NCBI RefSeq assembly: GCF_001267885.1
Contig: NZ_CP012382.1
Location: 4,947,001-5,011,000 of the forward strand
DNA: 64,000 nt
Reading direction: 5' to 3'
Source: Streptomyces ambofaciens ATCC 23877
GTDB taxonomy: Bacteria > Actinomycetota > Actinomycetes > Streptomycetales > Streptomycetaceae
The notes beneath the pieces were generated by a model that saw only the letters and a program-made list of their open reading frames with translations, made no database searches and was not told the origin of the DNA. Shown here piece after piece: positions 1-9,301 of the stretch (its first letter is position 1; every line of letters starts with the position of its first letter). Position numbers and translations under genes: made by a program.

Positions 1-23
1 GGCCGTGGCGGTGGAACGGCGGA

Positions 24-797
24 TCAGAAGCGGCGCGTGATGAGCGCCCGCTTCACCTCCGCGATCGCCTTGGTGACCTCGATACCGCGCGGGCAGGCGT
101 CCGTGCAGTTGAAGGTCGTGCGGCAGCGCCAGACGCCGTCGCGGTCGTTCAGGATCTCCAGCCGCTGCTCGCCGGCCTCGTCGCGCGAGTCGAAGATGAA
201 GCGGTGGGCGTTGACGATCGCCGCCGGGCCGAAGTACTGCCCGTCGTTCCAGAACACCGGGCACGAGGACGTGCAGGCGGCGCACAGGATGCACTTCGTC
301 GTGTCGTCGAAGCGCTCGCGGTCCTCGGCGGACTGGAGACGCTCACGCGTCGGCTCGTTGGTGTCCTTCGTGATCAGGAAGGGCATCACGTCCCGGTACG
401 CCTGGAAGAACGGCTCCATGTCGACGACCAGGTCCTTGAGGACCGTCAGGCCCTTGATGGCCTCGACCGTGATCGGCTTCTCGGGGTTGATGTCCTTGAT
501 CAGCGTCTTGCAGGCGAGCCTGTTCTTGCCGTTGATCCGCATGGCGTCCGAACCGCAGATGCCGTGCGCGCAGGAGCGGCGGAAGGTGAGGCTTCCGTCC
601 AGGTCCCACTTGATCTTGTGCAGCGCGTCGAGGACGCGCTCCTTCGGGTCGATCTCCAGCTGGAAGTCTTCCCAGGCGGCCTCCGCCGAGACCTCCGGGT
701 TGAACCGCCGGACGCGGAAGGTGACCGTGATGTACGGGGAGTCGGCGAAGCCGGGCTCGGGGGCCTTGTCGCTCTTCTCCATGACAGGGGTAGCCAT
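24..797 (-). CDS. sdhB: Succinate dehydrogenase iron-sulfur subunit
   Basis: Electron-transfer subunit of respiratory complex II, carrying electrons from the flavoprotein to the membrane quinone site. The 257-residue protein has the expected cluster motifs in order: a [2Fe-2S] region with CAHGICGSD, then CILCAACTSSCPVF for the [4Fe-4S] centre, then CRTTFNCTDACPRG for the [3Fe-4S] centre. The length fits the family. The ATG overlaps the sdhA stop as TGATG, so the two are translationally coupled. It is the last gene of the minus-strand sdhCDAB operon. Nothing notable is seen between its stop and the window edge. Identification is secure. Confidence 0.97.
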   Translation of the reverse strand: MATPVMEKSDKAPEPGFADSPYITVTFRVRRFNPEVSAEAAWEDFQLEIDPKERVLDALHKIKWDLDGSLTFRRSCAHGICGSDAMRINGKNRLACKTLIKDINPEKPITVEAIKGLTVLKDLVVDMEPFFQAYRDVMPFLITKDTNEPTRERLQSAEDRERFDDTTKCILCAACTSSCPVFWNDGQYFGPAAIVNAHRFIFDSRDEAGEQRLEILNDRDGVWRCRTTFNCTDACPRGIEVTKAIAEVKRALITRRF

Positions 798-2551
798 CAG
801 TACTTACGCTCCATCGGCTGGTAGCGGGTCTGGACGACCGGCTTGTAGTCGAGCCGGATGGACTCGGCGCCGTCGTCGCCCACCTCGCGGTACGCCATGG
901 TGTGGCGCATGAAGTTGACGTCGTCGCGGTTGGGGAAGTCCTCGCGGTAGTGACCGCCGCGCGACTCCTTGCGGGCGAGCGCGGACACCGCCATGACCTC
1001 GGCCAGGTCGAGCAGGTTGCCCAGCTCGACGGCCTCCAGCAGGTCGGTGTTGAAGCGCCGGCCCTTGTCCTGGATCGACACGTTCTTGTAGCGGGCGCGC
1101 AGCTCGCCGATCTTCTCGACGGCCGTCTTGATCGTCTGCTCGGTGCGGAACACCATGACGTTGGCGTCCATGCACTCCTGCAGCTCGCGGCGGAGCTCGG
1201 CCACCCGCTCGGTGCCGGTGGAGGCGCGCAGCCGCTCGATCTGCCCGACGACCAGGGACGCCGGGTCCTCCGGCAGCTCGACGAAGTCCGCCTTCTGGGC
1301 GTACTCCGCGGCGGCGATGCCGGCCCGCTTGCCGAAGACGTTGATGTCCAGCAGCGAGTTGGTGCCCAGGCGGTTGGCGCCGTGCACGGACACGCAGGCC
1401 ACCTCGCCGGCCGCGTACAGGCCGGGCACGACGGTCGTGTTGTCCGCCAGCACCTCGCCCTCGACGTTGGTCGGGATGCCGCCCATGGCGTAGTGCGCGG
1501 TGGGCTGGATCGGGATCGGGTCCGTGTAGGGCTCGATGCCGAGGTAGGTCCGCGCGAACTCCGTGATGTCGGGCAGCTTGGCGTCCAGCTGCTCCGGCGG
1601 GAGGTGCGTGAGGTCCAGGTAGACGTGGTCGCCCTCGGGACCGCAGCCGCGGCCCTCGCGGATCTCCGTGTAGATGGAGCGCGAGACGACGTCGCGCGAG
1701 GCGAGGTCCTTCATGACCGGCGCGTACTTCTCCATGAAGCGCTCGCCGTCCTTGTTGCGGAGGATGCCGCCCTCACCGCGGGCGCCCTCCGTCAGCAGGA
1801 TGCCCATGCGCCAGATGCCGGTCGGGTGGAACTGGAAGAACTCCATGTCCTCCAGCGGCAGTCCGCGCCGGTACACGGCCGCCTGGCCGTCGCCGGTGAG
1901 CGTGTGCGCGTTGGACGTCACCTTGAAGAACTTGCCGGTGCCGCCGGACGCGTAGATCACGGACTTCGCCTGGAAGACGTGGATCTCGCCGGTCGCCAGT
2001 TCGTAGGCCACCACACCGGCGGACTTCTTGACGCCGTCGACCTCGGTGATCAGCTGGTCCAGGACGTAGAACTCGTTGAAGAACTCCACGCCCTCCTTGA
2101 CGCAGTTCTGGTACAGCGTCTGGAGGATCATGTGGCCGGTGCGGTCGGCCGCGTAGCAGGAGCGGCGGACCGGGGCCTCGCCGTGGTTGCGGGAGTGACC
2201 GCCGAAGCGGCGCTGGTCGATCGTCCCGTTCGGCGTCCGGTTGAACGGCAGGCCCATCTTCTCCAGGTCGAGGACCGAGTCGATGGCCTCCTTCGCGAGG
2301 ATCTCGGCGGCGTCCTGGTCGACCAGGTAGTCACCGCCCTTGACCGTGTCGAAGGTGTGCCACTCCCAGTTGTCCTCCTCCACGTTGGCCAGCGCCGCGG
2401 CCATGCCGCCCTGCGCGGCGCCCGTGTGGGAGCGGGTGGGGTAGAGCTTCGTCAGCACGGCGGTGCGGCTGCGCTTCGTCGACTCGATGGCCGCGCGCAT
2501 GCCGGCGCCACCGGCGCCGACGATGACGGTGTCGTACTTGTGTACCTTCAT
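797..2551 (-). CDS. sdhA: Succinate dehydrogenase flavoprotein subunit
   Basis: Catalytic subunit that oxidises succinate to fumarate with covalently bound FAD. The 584-residue protein opens with a dinucleotide-binding fold ([15 protein letters not shown]) followed by [16 protein letters not shown], whose histidine region is the usual FAD attachment segment. Family motifs [10 protein letters not shown] and [13 protein letters not shown] are present. The C-terminal half carries the helical domain with [15 protein letters not shown]. It lies directly downstream of the membrane-anchor genes and overlaps sdhB by one base. The length and motif set are those of a bacterial SdhA rather than fumarate reductase or L-aspartate oxidase, given the neighbouring SdhB and anchors. 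Confidence 0.97.
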   Translation of the reverse strand: MKVHKYDTVIVGAGGAGMRAAIESTKRSRTAVLTKLYPTRSHTGAAQGGMAAALANVEEDNWEWHTFDTVKGGDYLVDQDAAEILAKEAIDSVLDLEKMGLPFNRTPNGTIDQRRFGGHSRNHGEAPVRRSCYAADRTGHMILQTLYQNCVKEGVEFFNEFYVLDQLITEVDGVKKSAGVVAYELATGEIHVFQAKSVIYASGGTGKFFKVTSNAHTLTGDGQAAVYRRGLPLEDMEFFQFHPTGIWRMGILLTEGARGEGGILRNKDGERFMEKYAPVMKDLASRDVVSRSIYTEIREGRGCGPEGDHVYLDLTHLPPEQLDAKLPDITEFARTYLGIEPYTDPIPIQPTAHYAMGGIPTNVEGEVLADNTTVVPGLYAAGEVACVSVHGANRLGTNSLLDINVFGKRAGIAAAEYAQKADFVELPEDPASLVVGQIERLRASTGTERVAELRRELQECMDANVMVFRTEQTIKTAVEKIGELRARYKNVSIQDKGRRFNTDLLEAVELGNLLDLAEVMAVSALARKESRGGHYREDFPNRDDVNFMRHTMAYREVGDDGAESIRLDYKPVVQTRYQPMERKY

Positions 2552-2570
2552 GATTTTCGCAGCCCCGTGC

Positions 2571-3059
2571 CTAGCGGATGTTCGGGTCGAAGGTGAAGAT
2601 CACCAGCGTGCCCAGCAGGATGGTGAACACCGTGGCGGTGTAGAGCAGGCCCTTGAGCCACAGGCGCGTGTTCGGGCGCTCCGCGTAGTCGTTGATGACC
2701 GTGCGCAGGCCGTTCGCGCCGTGCAGCATCGCGAGCCAGAGCATCAGGAGGTCCCAGACCTGCCAGAAGGGCGAGGCCCAGCGGCCCGCCACGAAGGCGA
2801 AGCCGATCTTCGAGACACCGCCGTCCAGCACCAGCTGGATGAGCAGGTGCCCGATGACCAGGACGACCAGCACCACGCCGGACAGGCGCATGAAGAGCCA
2901 GGCGGCCATCTCGAAGTTGCCGCGCGTGGACTTGGGGGACTTCTTGGTCCGCTTGCGGGGCGGCTCGATCAGCGGCGCCGGGTTGTCCACGGTGTAGACC
3001 GAGGCGCCCGCGCCCTCGACGGGGCCGATGCCGGAGGGGGTGGTTTCAGTGGTCGACAT
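2571..3059 (-). CDS. sdhD: Succinate dehydrogenase hydrophobic membrane anchor subunit
   Basis: Second membrane anchor of complex II. The protein has 162 residues: a polar N-terminal tail of about 45 residues rich in Pro, Lys and Arg, then three hydrophobic stretches (around [35 protein letters not shown] and [18 protein letters not shown]). The HGANGLR stretch in the second helix is the type of segment that supplies heme and quinone contacts in SdhC/SdhD proteins. It begins 5 bp after the sdhC stop and precedes sdhA by 19 bp, so it belongs to the same transcript. The C/D naming follows gene order and is conventional. Confidence 0.9.
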   Translation of the reverse strand: MSTTETTPSGIGPVEGAGASVYTVDNPAPLIEPPRKRTKKSPKSTRGNFEMAAWLFMRLSGVVLVVLVIGHLLIQLVLDGGVSKIGFAFVAGRWASPFWQVWDLLMLWLAMLHGANGLRTVINDYAERPNTRLWLKGLLYTATVFTILLGTLVIFTFDPNIR

Positions 3060-3064
3060 GTGCG

Positions 3065-3445
3065 TCAGCTCCCGAACAGTTCACGAGCGGCGTGGCCGAG
3101 GACGGGGTAGATCGCCCCGACCATGAGCACGACCCACAGGGCGACGACGGTCCAGAGCATCTGCTTCTGGTAGCGGGCGCCCTTGACCCAGAAGTCGACG
3201 GCGATGACACGCAGGCCGTTGAGCGCGTGGAAGAGGATGGCGGCCACGAGGCCGTACTCCAGCAGCGCGACGATCGGCGTCTTGTACGTGGCCACGACGG
3301 TGTCGTAGGCCTCGGGGGACACCCGCACGAGAGCGGTGTCCAGCACGTGAACGAACAGGAAGAAGAAAATGAGGACGCCGGTGACTCGATGAGCCACCCA
3401 GGACCACATTCCTTCCCGGCCGCGGTACAGCGTTCCAGCCGGCAC
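3065..3445 (-). CDS. sdhC: Succinate dehydrogenase cytochrome b556 subunit
   Basis: First gene of the complex II operon, a three-helix membrane protein that binds heme and quinone. The frame stays open upstream to 3535, but the GTG at 3445 is chosen because GGAGGA lies 8 bases upstream of it and the resulting 126 residues match the usual length of the streptomycete protein. Visible features are the N-terminal REGMWSWVAHRVTG motif (Ser and Arg of the quinone site, first helix follows), the heme-ligand region FHALNGLRVI and a third helix near the C-terminus. The operon promoter should lie in 3446-3624. Confidence 0.93.
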   Translation of the reverse strand: MPAGTLYRGREGMWSWVAHRVTGVLIFFFLFVHVLDTALVRVSPEAYDTVVATYKTPIVALLEYGLVAAILFHALNGLRVIAVDFWVKGARYQKQMLWTVVALWVVLMVGAIYPVLGHAARELFGS

Positions 3446-3624
3446 GGAAGTTTCCTCCGGGAGCGGTGATTGGGGCCGCGCCGGCTTTCCTTGTCGGTCG
3501 GGCCCGGCCGGGTACGGTCCACCGGCCCCCAGCATCGTAGCGACGGTTACCTGCGGCGCTTACGGGGGGCCTGCTTGTGTGATCAAAGTTGCACTCAAAG
3601 GAGCAGTGGCCGACCGCGGGGCGG

Positions 3625-4218
3625 CTATCGCGGCGGGGGGCCCGGCGGGTTCGCCGGAAGCGGGTCACCCGTGCCGGGCCCGGCCTGCGCGGCGCGGCCG
3701 GCGGCGTCGCGTTCCCGCCCTCCGGCGATGCGGGTCAGCCGCCCCCTTGCCAGGAGGCGCAGCTCCTCGAGGGCGATCAGTCGTTCCTCGTCGGGATCGT
3801 TCGCCAATCGTGACCGGATACCGGCCAGCACGTGGTTCAGGGCCTCGTCCGACGCCATGCCGTCCAGGCAGATGGCGAACACGTGCCCGAAGCGCGCCTC
3901 GTAGGCCGCGTACGCCGCGCTCAGGGCCGTGTACGCCGCCGCGTACGTGTCCTCGGGGAGCGGCGGCAGCGTCTCCGCCGCCAGGGCCTGGGCCAGGTCG
4001 TCCGGGGACAGGTCGTACGCCGCCTCGTCCGCGGCCGCCAGCAGGGACGGCAGGTCGGGGTAGGGGCGGTGGGAGGTGAGGCGCTCGGCCCAGTGACCGC
4101 TGTTCAGGCAGGTCAGGAGCGTGGCGACGGCCTCCTCGGCCGGGGCGGTGTTGAAGCGCTCCAGCGAGGAGGGGGTTACCGGTGTGGCGCGGGTTTGCAC
4201 CGGTACCGGTATGGCCAC
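3625..4218 (-). CDS. 2-oxo-4-hydroxy-4-carboxy-5-ureidoimidazoline (OHCU) decarboxylase
   Basis: Probable enzyme of urate degradation that decarboxylates OHCU to S-allantoin. The 197-residue protein is all-helical by appearance and contains family blocks FNTAPAEEAVATLLTCLNS near the N-terminus, HRPYPDLPSLLAAAD, and YEARFGHVFAICLDG, which corresponds to the conserved (Y/F)xxKFGxxF segment of this family. The C-terminal 25 residues are Pro/Gly/Ala rich and probably disordered. The GTG at 4218 has no clear Shine-Dalgarno sequence, and a second GTG lies six codons downstream, so the start is uncertain. No other urate-pathway gene is in the window, so pathway context is missing here. Confidence 0.8.
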   Translation of the reverse strand: MAIPVPVQTRATPVTPSSLERFNTAPAEEAVATLLTCLNSGHWAERLTSHRPYPDLPSLLAAADEAAYDLSPDDLAQALAAETLPPLPEDTYAAAYTALSAAYAAYEARFGHVFAICLDGMASDEALNHVLAGIRSRLANDPDEERLIALEELRLLARGRLTRIAGGRERDAAGRAAQAGPGTGDPLPANPPGPPPR

Positions 4219-4386
4219 TCGGCCGGGGAGGTCTGGAAGACGGTGCGCAGGCAGCGTGGGTCCTCGTGGGCGTCACGTGTGTGTCGGCAGGGGATTGTGC
4301 GAGAGATGTGGCGTCACGTTATCGAGTGACGGCATGGCGTGTCCGTCTGATGCCCGAATTTCACCCGAACGGGAGAGTTTCAGAAC

Positions 4387-4401
4387 ATGTGGTGGACACA
4401 T
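4387..4401. promoter_or_regulatory. Inverted repeat upstream of the hexosaminidase gene
   Basis: ATGTG-N5-CACAT lies about 30 bp before the GTG start at 4431, within the likely promoter region of the secreted hexosaminidase. It does not match the DasR-type site that controls many chitin-related genes, as I remember it. A five-base arm is short, so chance is possible. Confidence 0.25.
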
Positions 4402-4430
4402 GGTGGAGCTCATGACCCTAGGTTGGCGAT

Positions 4431-6059
4431 GTGAGCGAGCACCGACGCCGGTCACCGGCGCACAGAGTCAGGCAGCGGGCCGTGATCGCCGGCACGGTGG
4501 TCGCCGCCCTCGGCGTGGGAGTGGGCCTGTGGGCCACCGACGGTGACGGGGACGGCGGGTCCGGGGACCCGGCGGCCCGGTCCTCCGGCGAGGCGGCCGC
4601 GCCCGCCACCTCACCCAGCCCCAGCCGCTCCTACGCGCTGTCGAAGGAGCCGAGCACCATCCCCGCGGTGCGCGAGCACACCCCGGCCCGCGGCCCCGGG
4701 TGGCAGGCGGAGAAGGCGCACCGCGTCGTCGTCGCCGACCCCGGCCTCGCCGACGAGGGGCGCCAGACGGCCGCCGAGCTGGGACTCACGTACGCCGGCG
4801 AGCAGGACGACCAGCGCGCCGGTGACCTGCTGCTGGACGTCCGGCAGGACAAGGGCGCGAACCCGGAGTCGTACACCATGACCGTGCGCGACGGCCGCGT
4901 CACCGTCACCGGGCCGGCCGAGGACGGCGTCTACTACGGCACCCGGACCCTGAAGCAGGCCGTGGACGGCGGTGGCACCGCGCCGGAGGGCGTGGTGAAG
5001 GACGAGCCGGCCAAGCCCAAGCGCGGGTTCTCGCTCGACATCGCCCGCAAGCACTACGACGCCGACTGGATCAAGGACCGGATACGCGAGCTCGGCGACC
5101 TGAAGTTCAACGAGCTGGGCCTGCACTTCTCCGACGACCAGGCCTTCCGCATCGAGTCCGACTCGCACCCCGAGATCGTCTCGGACGACCACCTGACCAA
5201 GGCGGAGATGAAGGAGATCATCGATCTCGCCGCCTCGCGCCACATCACCGTGGTCCCCGAGATCGACTCGCCCGGTCACCTGGGCGCCGTGCTCGCCGCC
5301 CATCCCGACCTCCAGCTGCGCAACGTGCAGGGCACCCCCACGCGCGGCGCGATCGACATCTCCAAGCCCGAGGCCGCCGAGATCGTCGACGACCTGCTGA
5401 ACGAGTACGCCGACCTCTTCCCCGGCTCCCAGTTCCACCTCGGCGCCGACGAGTACCAGGCCCTCGTCGTGCCGGACCCCGAGGCGTCCTACCCGACGCT
5501 GGCCGCCGCCGCCCGCGAGGCCTACGGCTCCGGCGGCACCGTCGCCGACCTCACCACCGCCTGGCTCAACGGCCGGGCCGAGACGGTGCGGGCCCACGAC
5601 CGCGTCCCCCGCGCGTGGAACGACGGCTTCTTCAAGGACACCTCCGTCGAGCCCCTGAAGGACATCAAGGTCGCCTACTGGACCGGCAAGGAGATCGGCG
5701 CCCGTCCGCCCACCGAGTACCTGAGCGCGGGCCGCGAGGTCCTCAACTACAACGACGAGTTCCTCTACTACGTGCTCGGTGAGCCGCAGACGTTCGTCTA
5801 CCCGACCGGCGAGCGCATCTACGAGCAGTGGACCCCGCGCGTCCTGCGCGGCACCACGGCCGTCGACGCCAAGTACGACGACCAGATACTCGGCGGCAGC
5901 TTCGCGGTCTGGGGCGACATCCCGAGCGCCCAGACGCAGGCGCAGGTCGCCGAGGGCATCCGGCTGCCGCTGGCGGCGACGGTCCAGAAGCTGTGGGACC
6001 CGGGCGCGCCCGAGCTGTCCTGGGCGGAGTTCAAGTCGCTGGCGAACCGGCTCGACTGA
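4431..6059 (+). CDS. Secreted beta-N-acetylhexosaminidase, GH20 family
   Basis: Probable exported glycosidase that removes terminal N-acetylhexosamine from chitooligosaccharides, peptidoglycan fragments or related glycans. The 542-residue protein begins with an Arg-rich N-terminus and one hydrophobic helix (residues about 17-35), then a Gly/Ser/Ala/Pro linker: a signal anchor or signal peptide. A GH20 N-terminal alpha/beta domain follows (about 80-190), then the catalytic barrel from KRGFSLDIARKHY. The catalytic pair is seen in HLGADE, Asp340-Glu341. EIDSPGHLGA and the late tryptophans (AYWTG, LWDPG) also fit the family, close to the dispersin B type. Start is GTG. It stands alone in its orientation, ending 121 bp before the next gene. 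Confidence 0.9.
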   Translation: MSEHRRRSPAHRVRQRAVIAGTVVAALGVGVGLWATDGDGDGGSGDPAARSSGEAAAPATSPSPSRSYALSKEPSTIPAVREHTPARGPGWQAEKAHRVVVADPGLADEGRQTAAELGLTYAGEQDDQRAGDLLLDVRQDKGANPESYTMTVRDGRVTVTGPAEDGVYYGTRTLKQAVDGGGTAPEGVVKDEPAKPKRGFSLDIARKHYDADWIKDRIRELGDLKFNELGLHFSDDQAFRIESDSHPEIVSDDHLTKAEMKEIIDLAASRHITVVPEIDSPGHLGAVLAAHPDLQLRNVQGTPTRGAIDISKPEAAEIVDDLLNEYADLFPGSQFHLGADEYQALVVPDPEASYPTLAAAAREAYGSGGTVADLTTAWLNGRAETVRAHDRVPRAWNDGFFKDTSVEPLKDIKVAYWTGKEIGARPPTEYLSAGREVLNYNDEFLYYVLGEPQTFVYPTGERIYEQWTPRVLRGTTAVDAKYDDQILGGSFAVWGDIPSAQTQAQVAEGIRLPLAATVQKLWDPGAPELSWAEFKSLANRLD

Positions 6060-6180
6060 CCCGGCCACCGCGGGCGTCGGGCGGCCCGCCGGCACGGAGT
6101 TGCCGGATACGGCTGCGCACTCCCGTACGCCTGTGGTGGTCTTTGGGCGAGGCGAACCGAGACGCCGGGGGGACCGGGAC

Positions 6181-6759
6181 ATGGGCTACTGGGGGTACTA
6201 CGTCGTGGGCCGCGCCGAGCGGCCGCTCGCGGAGCTGGACGCGCTGTCGGGCGCCGCGGACCTGACCCTGCGTCTGACGGCCCCGGACGGCTGGCAGGTG
6301 TGGGAGTTCCCGGGCGGCGACGGAGACGTCGGGAACATGAACGACCTGGCCGGGCAGACCGGCGCGCCCGCGCTGTTCGGGTACGTCATGGACAGCGACT
6401 GCGTGGTCGTGGAGGCGGCGGCGCCGGAGAGCGGGGCGTGGACGACCTGCCTGGTGCGGTCCGCGATGGCCGGGTACCTGGGCGCCGAGAAGGAGGGGCT
6501 CACGCTGGAGGACTACTTCCTGGAGCCCCGTGACGCCGCCGAGCGGGCCGTCGCCTGGGCCGCCGAGGCCGGGCGCACCGCGGACGCGGGGGAGTTGGCG
6601 GAGGTGCTGTCGGCCGATCCGGGCTTCGGTGCCGGTGAGGATGCGGATGCCGCCGATGCCGGTGCGGGCGCCGGGGCCGACGCCCGTACCGCTCTCGGTC
6701 CGGTGGCCGAAAACCTCTTCTTCCGCTTTCTGGACCGGCTGGGCGTGGTCCCCCTGTGA
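6181..6759 (+). CDS. Hypothetical protein
   Basis: I do not recognise a family. The 192-residue product starts MGYWGYYVVGRAERPLAEL and is acidic, with no signal peptide and no membrane segment. The first 115 residues look like a compact alpha/beta domain containing WQVWEFPGG and FGYVMDSDCVVVE. A low-complexity Gly/Ala/Asp linker follows at about 150-170, then a short helical tail LFFRFLDRLGVVPL. The ATG at 6181 is the first in frame that preserves the conserved-looking core and follows a purine-rich CGGGGGGACCGGGAC. The protein is probably cytoplasmic. It is followed 87 bp later by another unrecognised gene on the same strand. Confidence 0.65.
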   Translation: MGYWGYYVVGRAERPLAELDALSGAADLTLRLTAPDGWQVWEFPGGDGDVGNMNDLAGQTGAPALFGYVMDSDCVVVEAAAPESGAWTTCLVRSAMAGYLGAEKEGLTLEDYFLEPRDAAERAVAWAAEAGRTADAGELAEVLSADPGFGAGEDADAADAGAGAGADARTALGPVAENLFFRFLDRLGVVPL

Positions 6760-6846
6760 CACTCCCGGGCCGTCGCACGCAGTAAGGGGAAGTGCGGGCT
6801 CCGTGCTGGTGGGCGGGCCGGAGCGGGAGCGACAGGGAGGCACCGG

Positions 6847-7485
6847 ATGAGCCTGGTGGAACTGATCACGCGGGCCGACGCACGCGGACTCGCCGGGAGC
6901 GGACTGGCTTGTTTGGATCGGTGCGTTCCCCTGCTGGACGGCGACGACGAGGTCCTGAGACCCCTGTGGGCGGCCCTCGCCGGCGACCGGGTCGACGCCG
7001 GGGGACAGGACGGGGAGGACGCCCGGGGCGGGGACGGGACCGACTGGGCACGGGAACTGACGCGGGTGCGTGAGCGGCTCGCCGGCCCCGACGCCGACGG
7101 TGAGGACGAGGCGGTGCTGCTGGCCCGCCGGATGCTGGCCACCGCACCGGACACGTGCTCCGGCGCGCGGATACGGGCGTGGGCCGACGCCTGCTCGGTC
7201 GCCTCGCTCCGCATCCACCGGCTCCTCGACCCCGCCGCGGACCCCGCGGGCGGCCTCGGCCGGGAGAACGCCGCGAACGGCCGCACGGAGAACCGTACCG
7301 AGGGCCTCTCCCCGCTCGTGGCCGCCGAACTGCGGCGCCAGATCATCGTCCTGGAAGTGCTCGCCGGGCACGGCCCCGCCGGGCTGCGCCGGGCCGTGGA
7401 GGTCTCCACGGAGGGCCGCCGGGTGCTGCGCGCGGTGGTGTCCCGGCGGGCCCGCGGGCGGGGCCGGCCACCCGGCCGCATGTGA
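6847..7485 (+). CDS. Hypothetical protein
   Basis: Unrecognised 212-residue protein. It is rich in Ala, Arg, Asp and Gly, appears helical, and has no signal peptide or transmembrane segment. Two Gly/Asp-rich stretches (about 50-65 and 130-155) look like flexible linkers between helical blocks, and the C-terminus is strongly basic (RRARGRGRPPGRM). A good ribosome-binding sequence (GGGAGG) precedes the ATG by about 7 bases. It sits between two other streptomycete-type unknowns, and the context gives no function. Confidence 0.6.
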   Translation: MSLVELITRADARGLAGSGLACLDRCVPLLDGDDEVLRPLWAALAGDRVDAGGQDGEDARGGDGTDWARELTRVRERLAGPDADGEDEAVLLARRMLATAPDTCSGARIRAWADACSVASLRIHRLLDPAADPAGGLGRENAANGRTENRTEGLSPLVAAELRRQIIVLEVLAGHGPAGLRRAVEVSTEGRRVLRAVVSRRARGRGRPPGRM

Positions 7486-7611
7486 CCGTCGTGCGGGGAC
7501 GGCGCGGCGGCGGTGCGGCCGACGTGGCGGACGTGGGGCGGTCCTGCGCCGGTTGCGGAACGGGCGGCGCATCCCTGTGACGAAACGCCGCCCCGCGGCG
7601 CTCTAGCCGAT

Positions 7612-8019
7612 GTGACTACTGTGACCAGCGGATTGACGACCCAGCAGGAGAACCGGCCGTCGGCCGCCGCGAAGCCGGTGCGGTGGGCGGCGGACGCGGT
7701 GGCCACGATGCGCGAGGGCGCCCGGCTCCGCCTGGACTATTCGGCGCAGAGCCTGTGGCGCGTCGACCGGGTGATAGACGGCATCCGGCGCGAGGGAGCG
7801 CCGTACGCCGCGGTGGAGACGGCGCTGCGCGGACTCGGCGCCTACGCGGGCGAGGTGATCGTGCGCCGGAGCGGTGGAGAGTGGTGGGCCACGGGCGGGG
7901 ACCACTGGGTCCGCACCCCCGACGGCCGCCTGTGGGACCCGATCGACGAGGCCCGCCGCTGCTTCGCCGGCGACGGGTCGCTGCGGCTGCTGTGCCGGGA
8001 CGCGGCGGCGGACGGCTGA
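7612..8019 (+). CDS. Hypothetical protein (paralog of the adjacent pseudogene)
   Basis: A 135-residue protein of unknown function. The frame is open upstream to 7513, but the GTG at 7612 is preferred because upstream residues look like random high-GC translation; a second GTG three codons later is also possible. The conserved-looking core is residues about 30-125: LRLDYSAQSLWRVDRVIDG, then GLGAYAGEVIVRR, GEWWATGGDHW and TPDGRLWDPIDEARRCF. No signal peptide or membrane segment is seen. The same core can be read in pieces just downstream (8179-8574), so this locus held a tandem duplication. Confidence 0.65.
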   Translation: MTTVTSGLTTQQENRPSAAAKPVRWAADAVATMREGARLRLDYSAQSLWRVDRVIDGIRREGAPYAAVETALRGLGAYAGEVIVRRSGGEWWATGGDHWVRTPDGRLWDPIDEARRCFAGDGSLRLLCRDAAADG

Positions 8020-8178
8020 CCCGGGTCCCGGTCCGGTCCTGTGACACCCGGGGCGTCCCGTCCGCCGGGCCGGCGGCGGGTGCCGGGCCGCGGGCGCCGG
8101 CCTCCCGTCGCCGAGCGAAGGGACGGGTGGTCCGGGGAGCAGCGGGGCGAGGTGGGCGGCCTACCGCGCGCCGGTCGG

Positions 8179-8574
8179 ATGCGGGCCCACGCACGGCCGT
8201 TCGTCCAGCGGGCCACGGCCCGCAACCGGCTGCCGCTGGACTGCTCCCCGGCCGGTCCGCGGATCGTGGACCTCTGATCGACGGGTCGCGCAAGGGCGGC
8301 GCCGACCACGAGCGGGCGCGCGGCACGCTGCTGGGCCTGGGCGCCTGCGCGGGTGAGTGCTCGCGCCGGGCGGGAGCGGAGCGGGTCGACTTCGACACCG
8401 GCCGACGGGCCTGCTTCCGGCAGCGGCCGGGTGCGGATGCCGGACGGGCGGGTCCGGAACCCGCTCGGCAGGGTCCACCACCGCCCGGCGGCAGGCGGCG
8501 CCGAGGACTCGCCGCACGCCTTCTGCCCCACCCCGCACGGGCGGTCCCGGCGCGCGCGGCCCGCCCGGACGTGA
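8179..8574 (+). pseudogene. Frameshifted duplicate of the preceding hypothetical gene
   Basis: Three overlapping frames give successive blocks of the neighbouring protein. The first frame reads RLPLDCSPAGPRIVDL and stops at 8277. A one-base shift then reads LIDGSRKGG and GLGACAGECSRRAGAE. A second shift near 8415-8425 gives RVRMPDGRVRNPLGRV to the stop at 8574. These align in order with LRLDYSAQSLWRVDRVIDG, GLGAYAGEVIVRRSGGE and VRTPDGRLWDPIDEAR in the intact gene. Cysteine and arginine replacements at otherwise conserved positions also suggest decay. Two frameshifts make a functional product unlikely, although sequencing error at one of them cannot be excluded from the sequence alone. Confidence 0.7.
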
Positions 8575-8683
8575 GGGCCGTACGGCGCGCTTCCTGTGAC
8601 ACTTCCGTGCGCGCCGACGCTGATGACCGTGGGGGCGGGCTCACCCGAGCACGCGGAGGACTCGGTACGGACGAGGACGGTTC

Positions 8684-9301
8684 TTGGGCCAGCGAGGGGA
8701 AGCCCGCCGCGTACAGGCGTACGACGGGGAACTGGGCGCGGCCGTCGCGCGGGCCCAGGAAGGTGACGAGGCCGCCTTCGCGGTCGCCTACCGGATCGTG
8801 CAGCCCGGTCTGCTGGGCTATCTGCGCGGGCTCGTCGGCGACGACGCCGAGGACGTCGCCTCGGACGCCTGGCTGGAGATAGCCCGCGACCTGCGGCGCT
8901 TCCGGGGCGACGGGGCGGGCTTCCGGGGCTGGACGGCGACGATCGGCCGGCACCGGGCGCTGGACCATCTGCGGCGCCAGAAGGTGCGCCCCCGGCCGAC
9001 CGCACTCGAACAGGACGTACTGGACCTGCCCGGCCCGCACTCCACGCCCGACCAGGCGCTGGAGACGCTGTCCACGGAGGCCGCCCTGGCGCTGGTCTCG
9101 GGGCTGCCGCGCGACCAGGCCGAGGCCGTGCTCCTGCGGGTCGTCGTCGGCCTCGACGGGCCGTCCGCCGCCCGGGTCCTCGGCAAGCGGCCGGGCGCGG
9201 TGCGTACGGCGACGTACCGGGGGCTCAAGCGGCTGGCGCGGCAGCTCGGAGCCGACGGTGTGACGGATGAAGCGCCCAGGGCGCTGGGGGAGTCGACATG
9301 A
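8684..9301 (+). CDS. ECF-type RNA polymerase sigma factor (first of a tandem pair)
   Basis: Extracytoplasmic-function sigma factor of 205 residues. Region 2 spans about 20-90 (AVARAQEGDEAAFAVAYRI through FRGWTATIGRHRALDHLRRQ), a short linker follows, and region 4 occupies about 120-185 (ALALVSGLPRDQAEAVLLR to RTATYRGLKRLARQL), with helix-turn-helix GPSAARVLGKRPGAVRTATY. The best start is TTG at 8684 with GAGGA about 8 bases upstream; no in-frame ATG or GTG exists nearby. The stop overlaps the ATG of a single-pass membrane protein, which suggests a sigma/regulator pair. It is closely related to the second sigma factor at 10511, indicating local duplication. Confidence 0.85.
   Translation: MGQRGEARRVQAYDGELGAAVARAQEGDEAAFAVAYRIVQPGLLGYLRGLVGDDAEDVASDAWLEIARDLRRFRGDGAGFRGWTATIGRHRALDHLRRQKVRPRPTALEQDVLDLPGPHSTPDQALETLSTEAALALVSGLPRDQAEAVLLRVVVGLDGPSAARVLGKRPGAVRTATYRGLKRLARQLGADGVTDEAPRALGEST

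Noticed and set aside
4219..4430. DasR-type site upstream of the GH20 gene
   Set aside because: No sequence close to the DasR-site consensus as I remember it was found; only a short ATGTG-N5-CACAT dyad is present.
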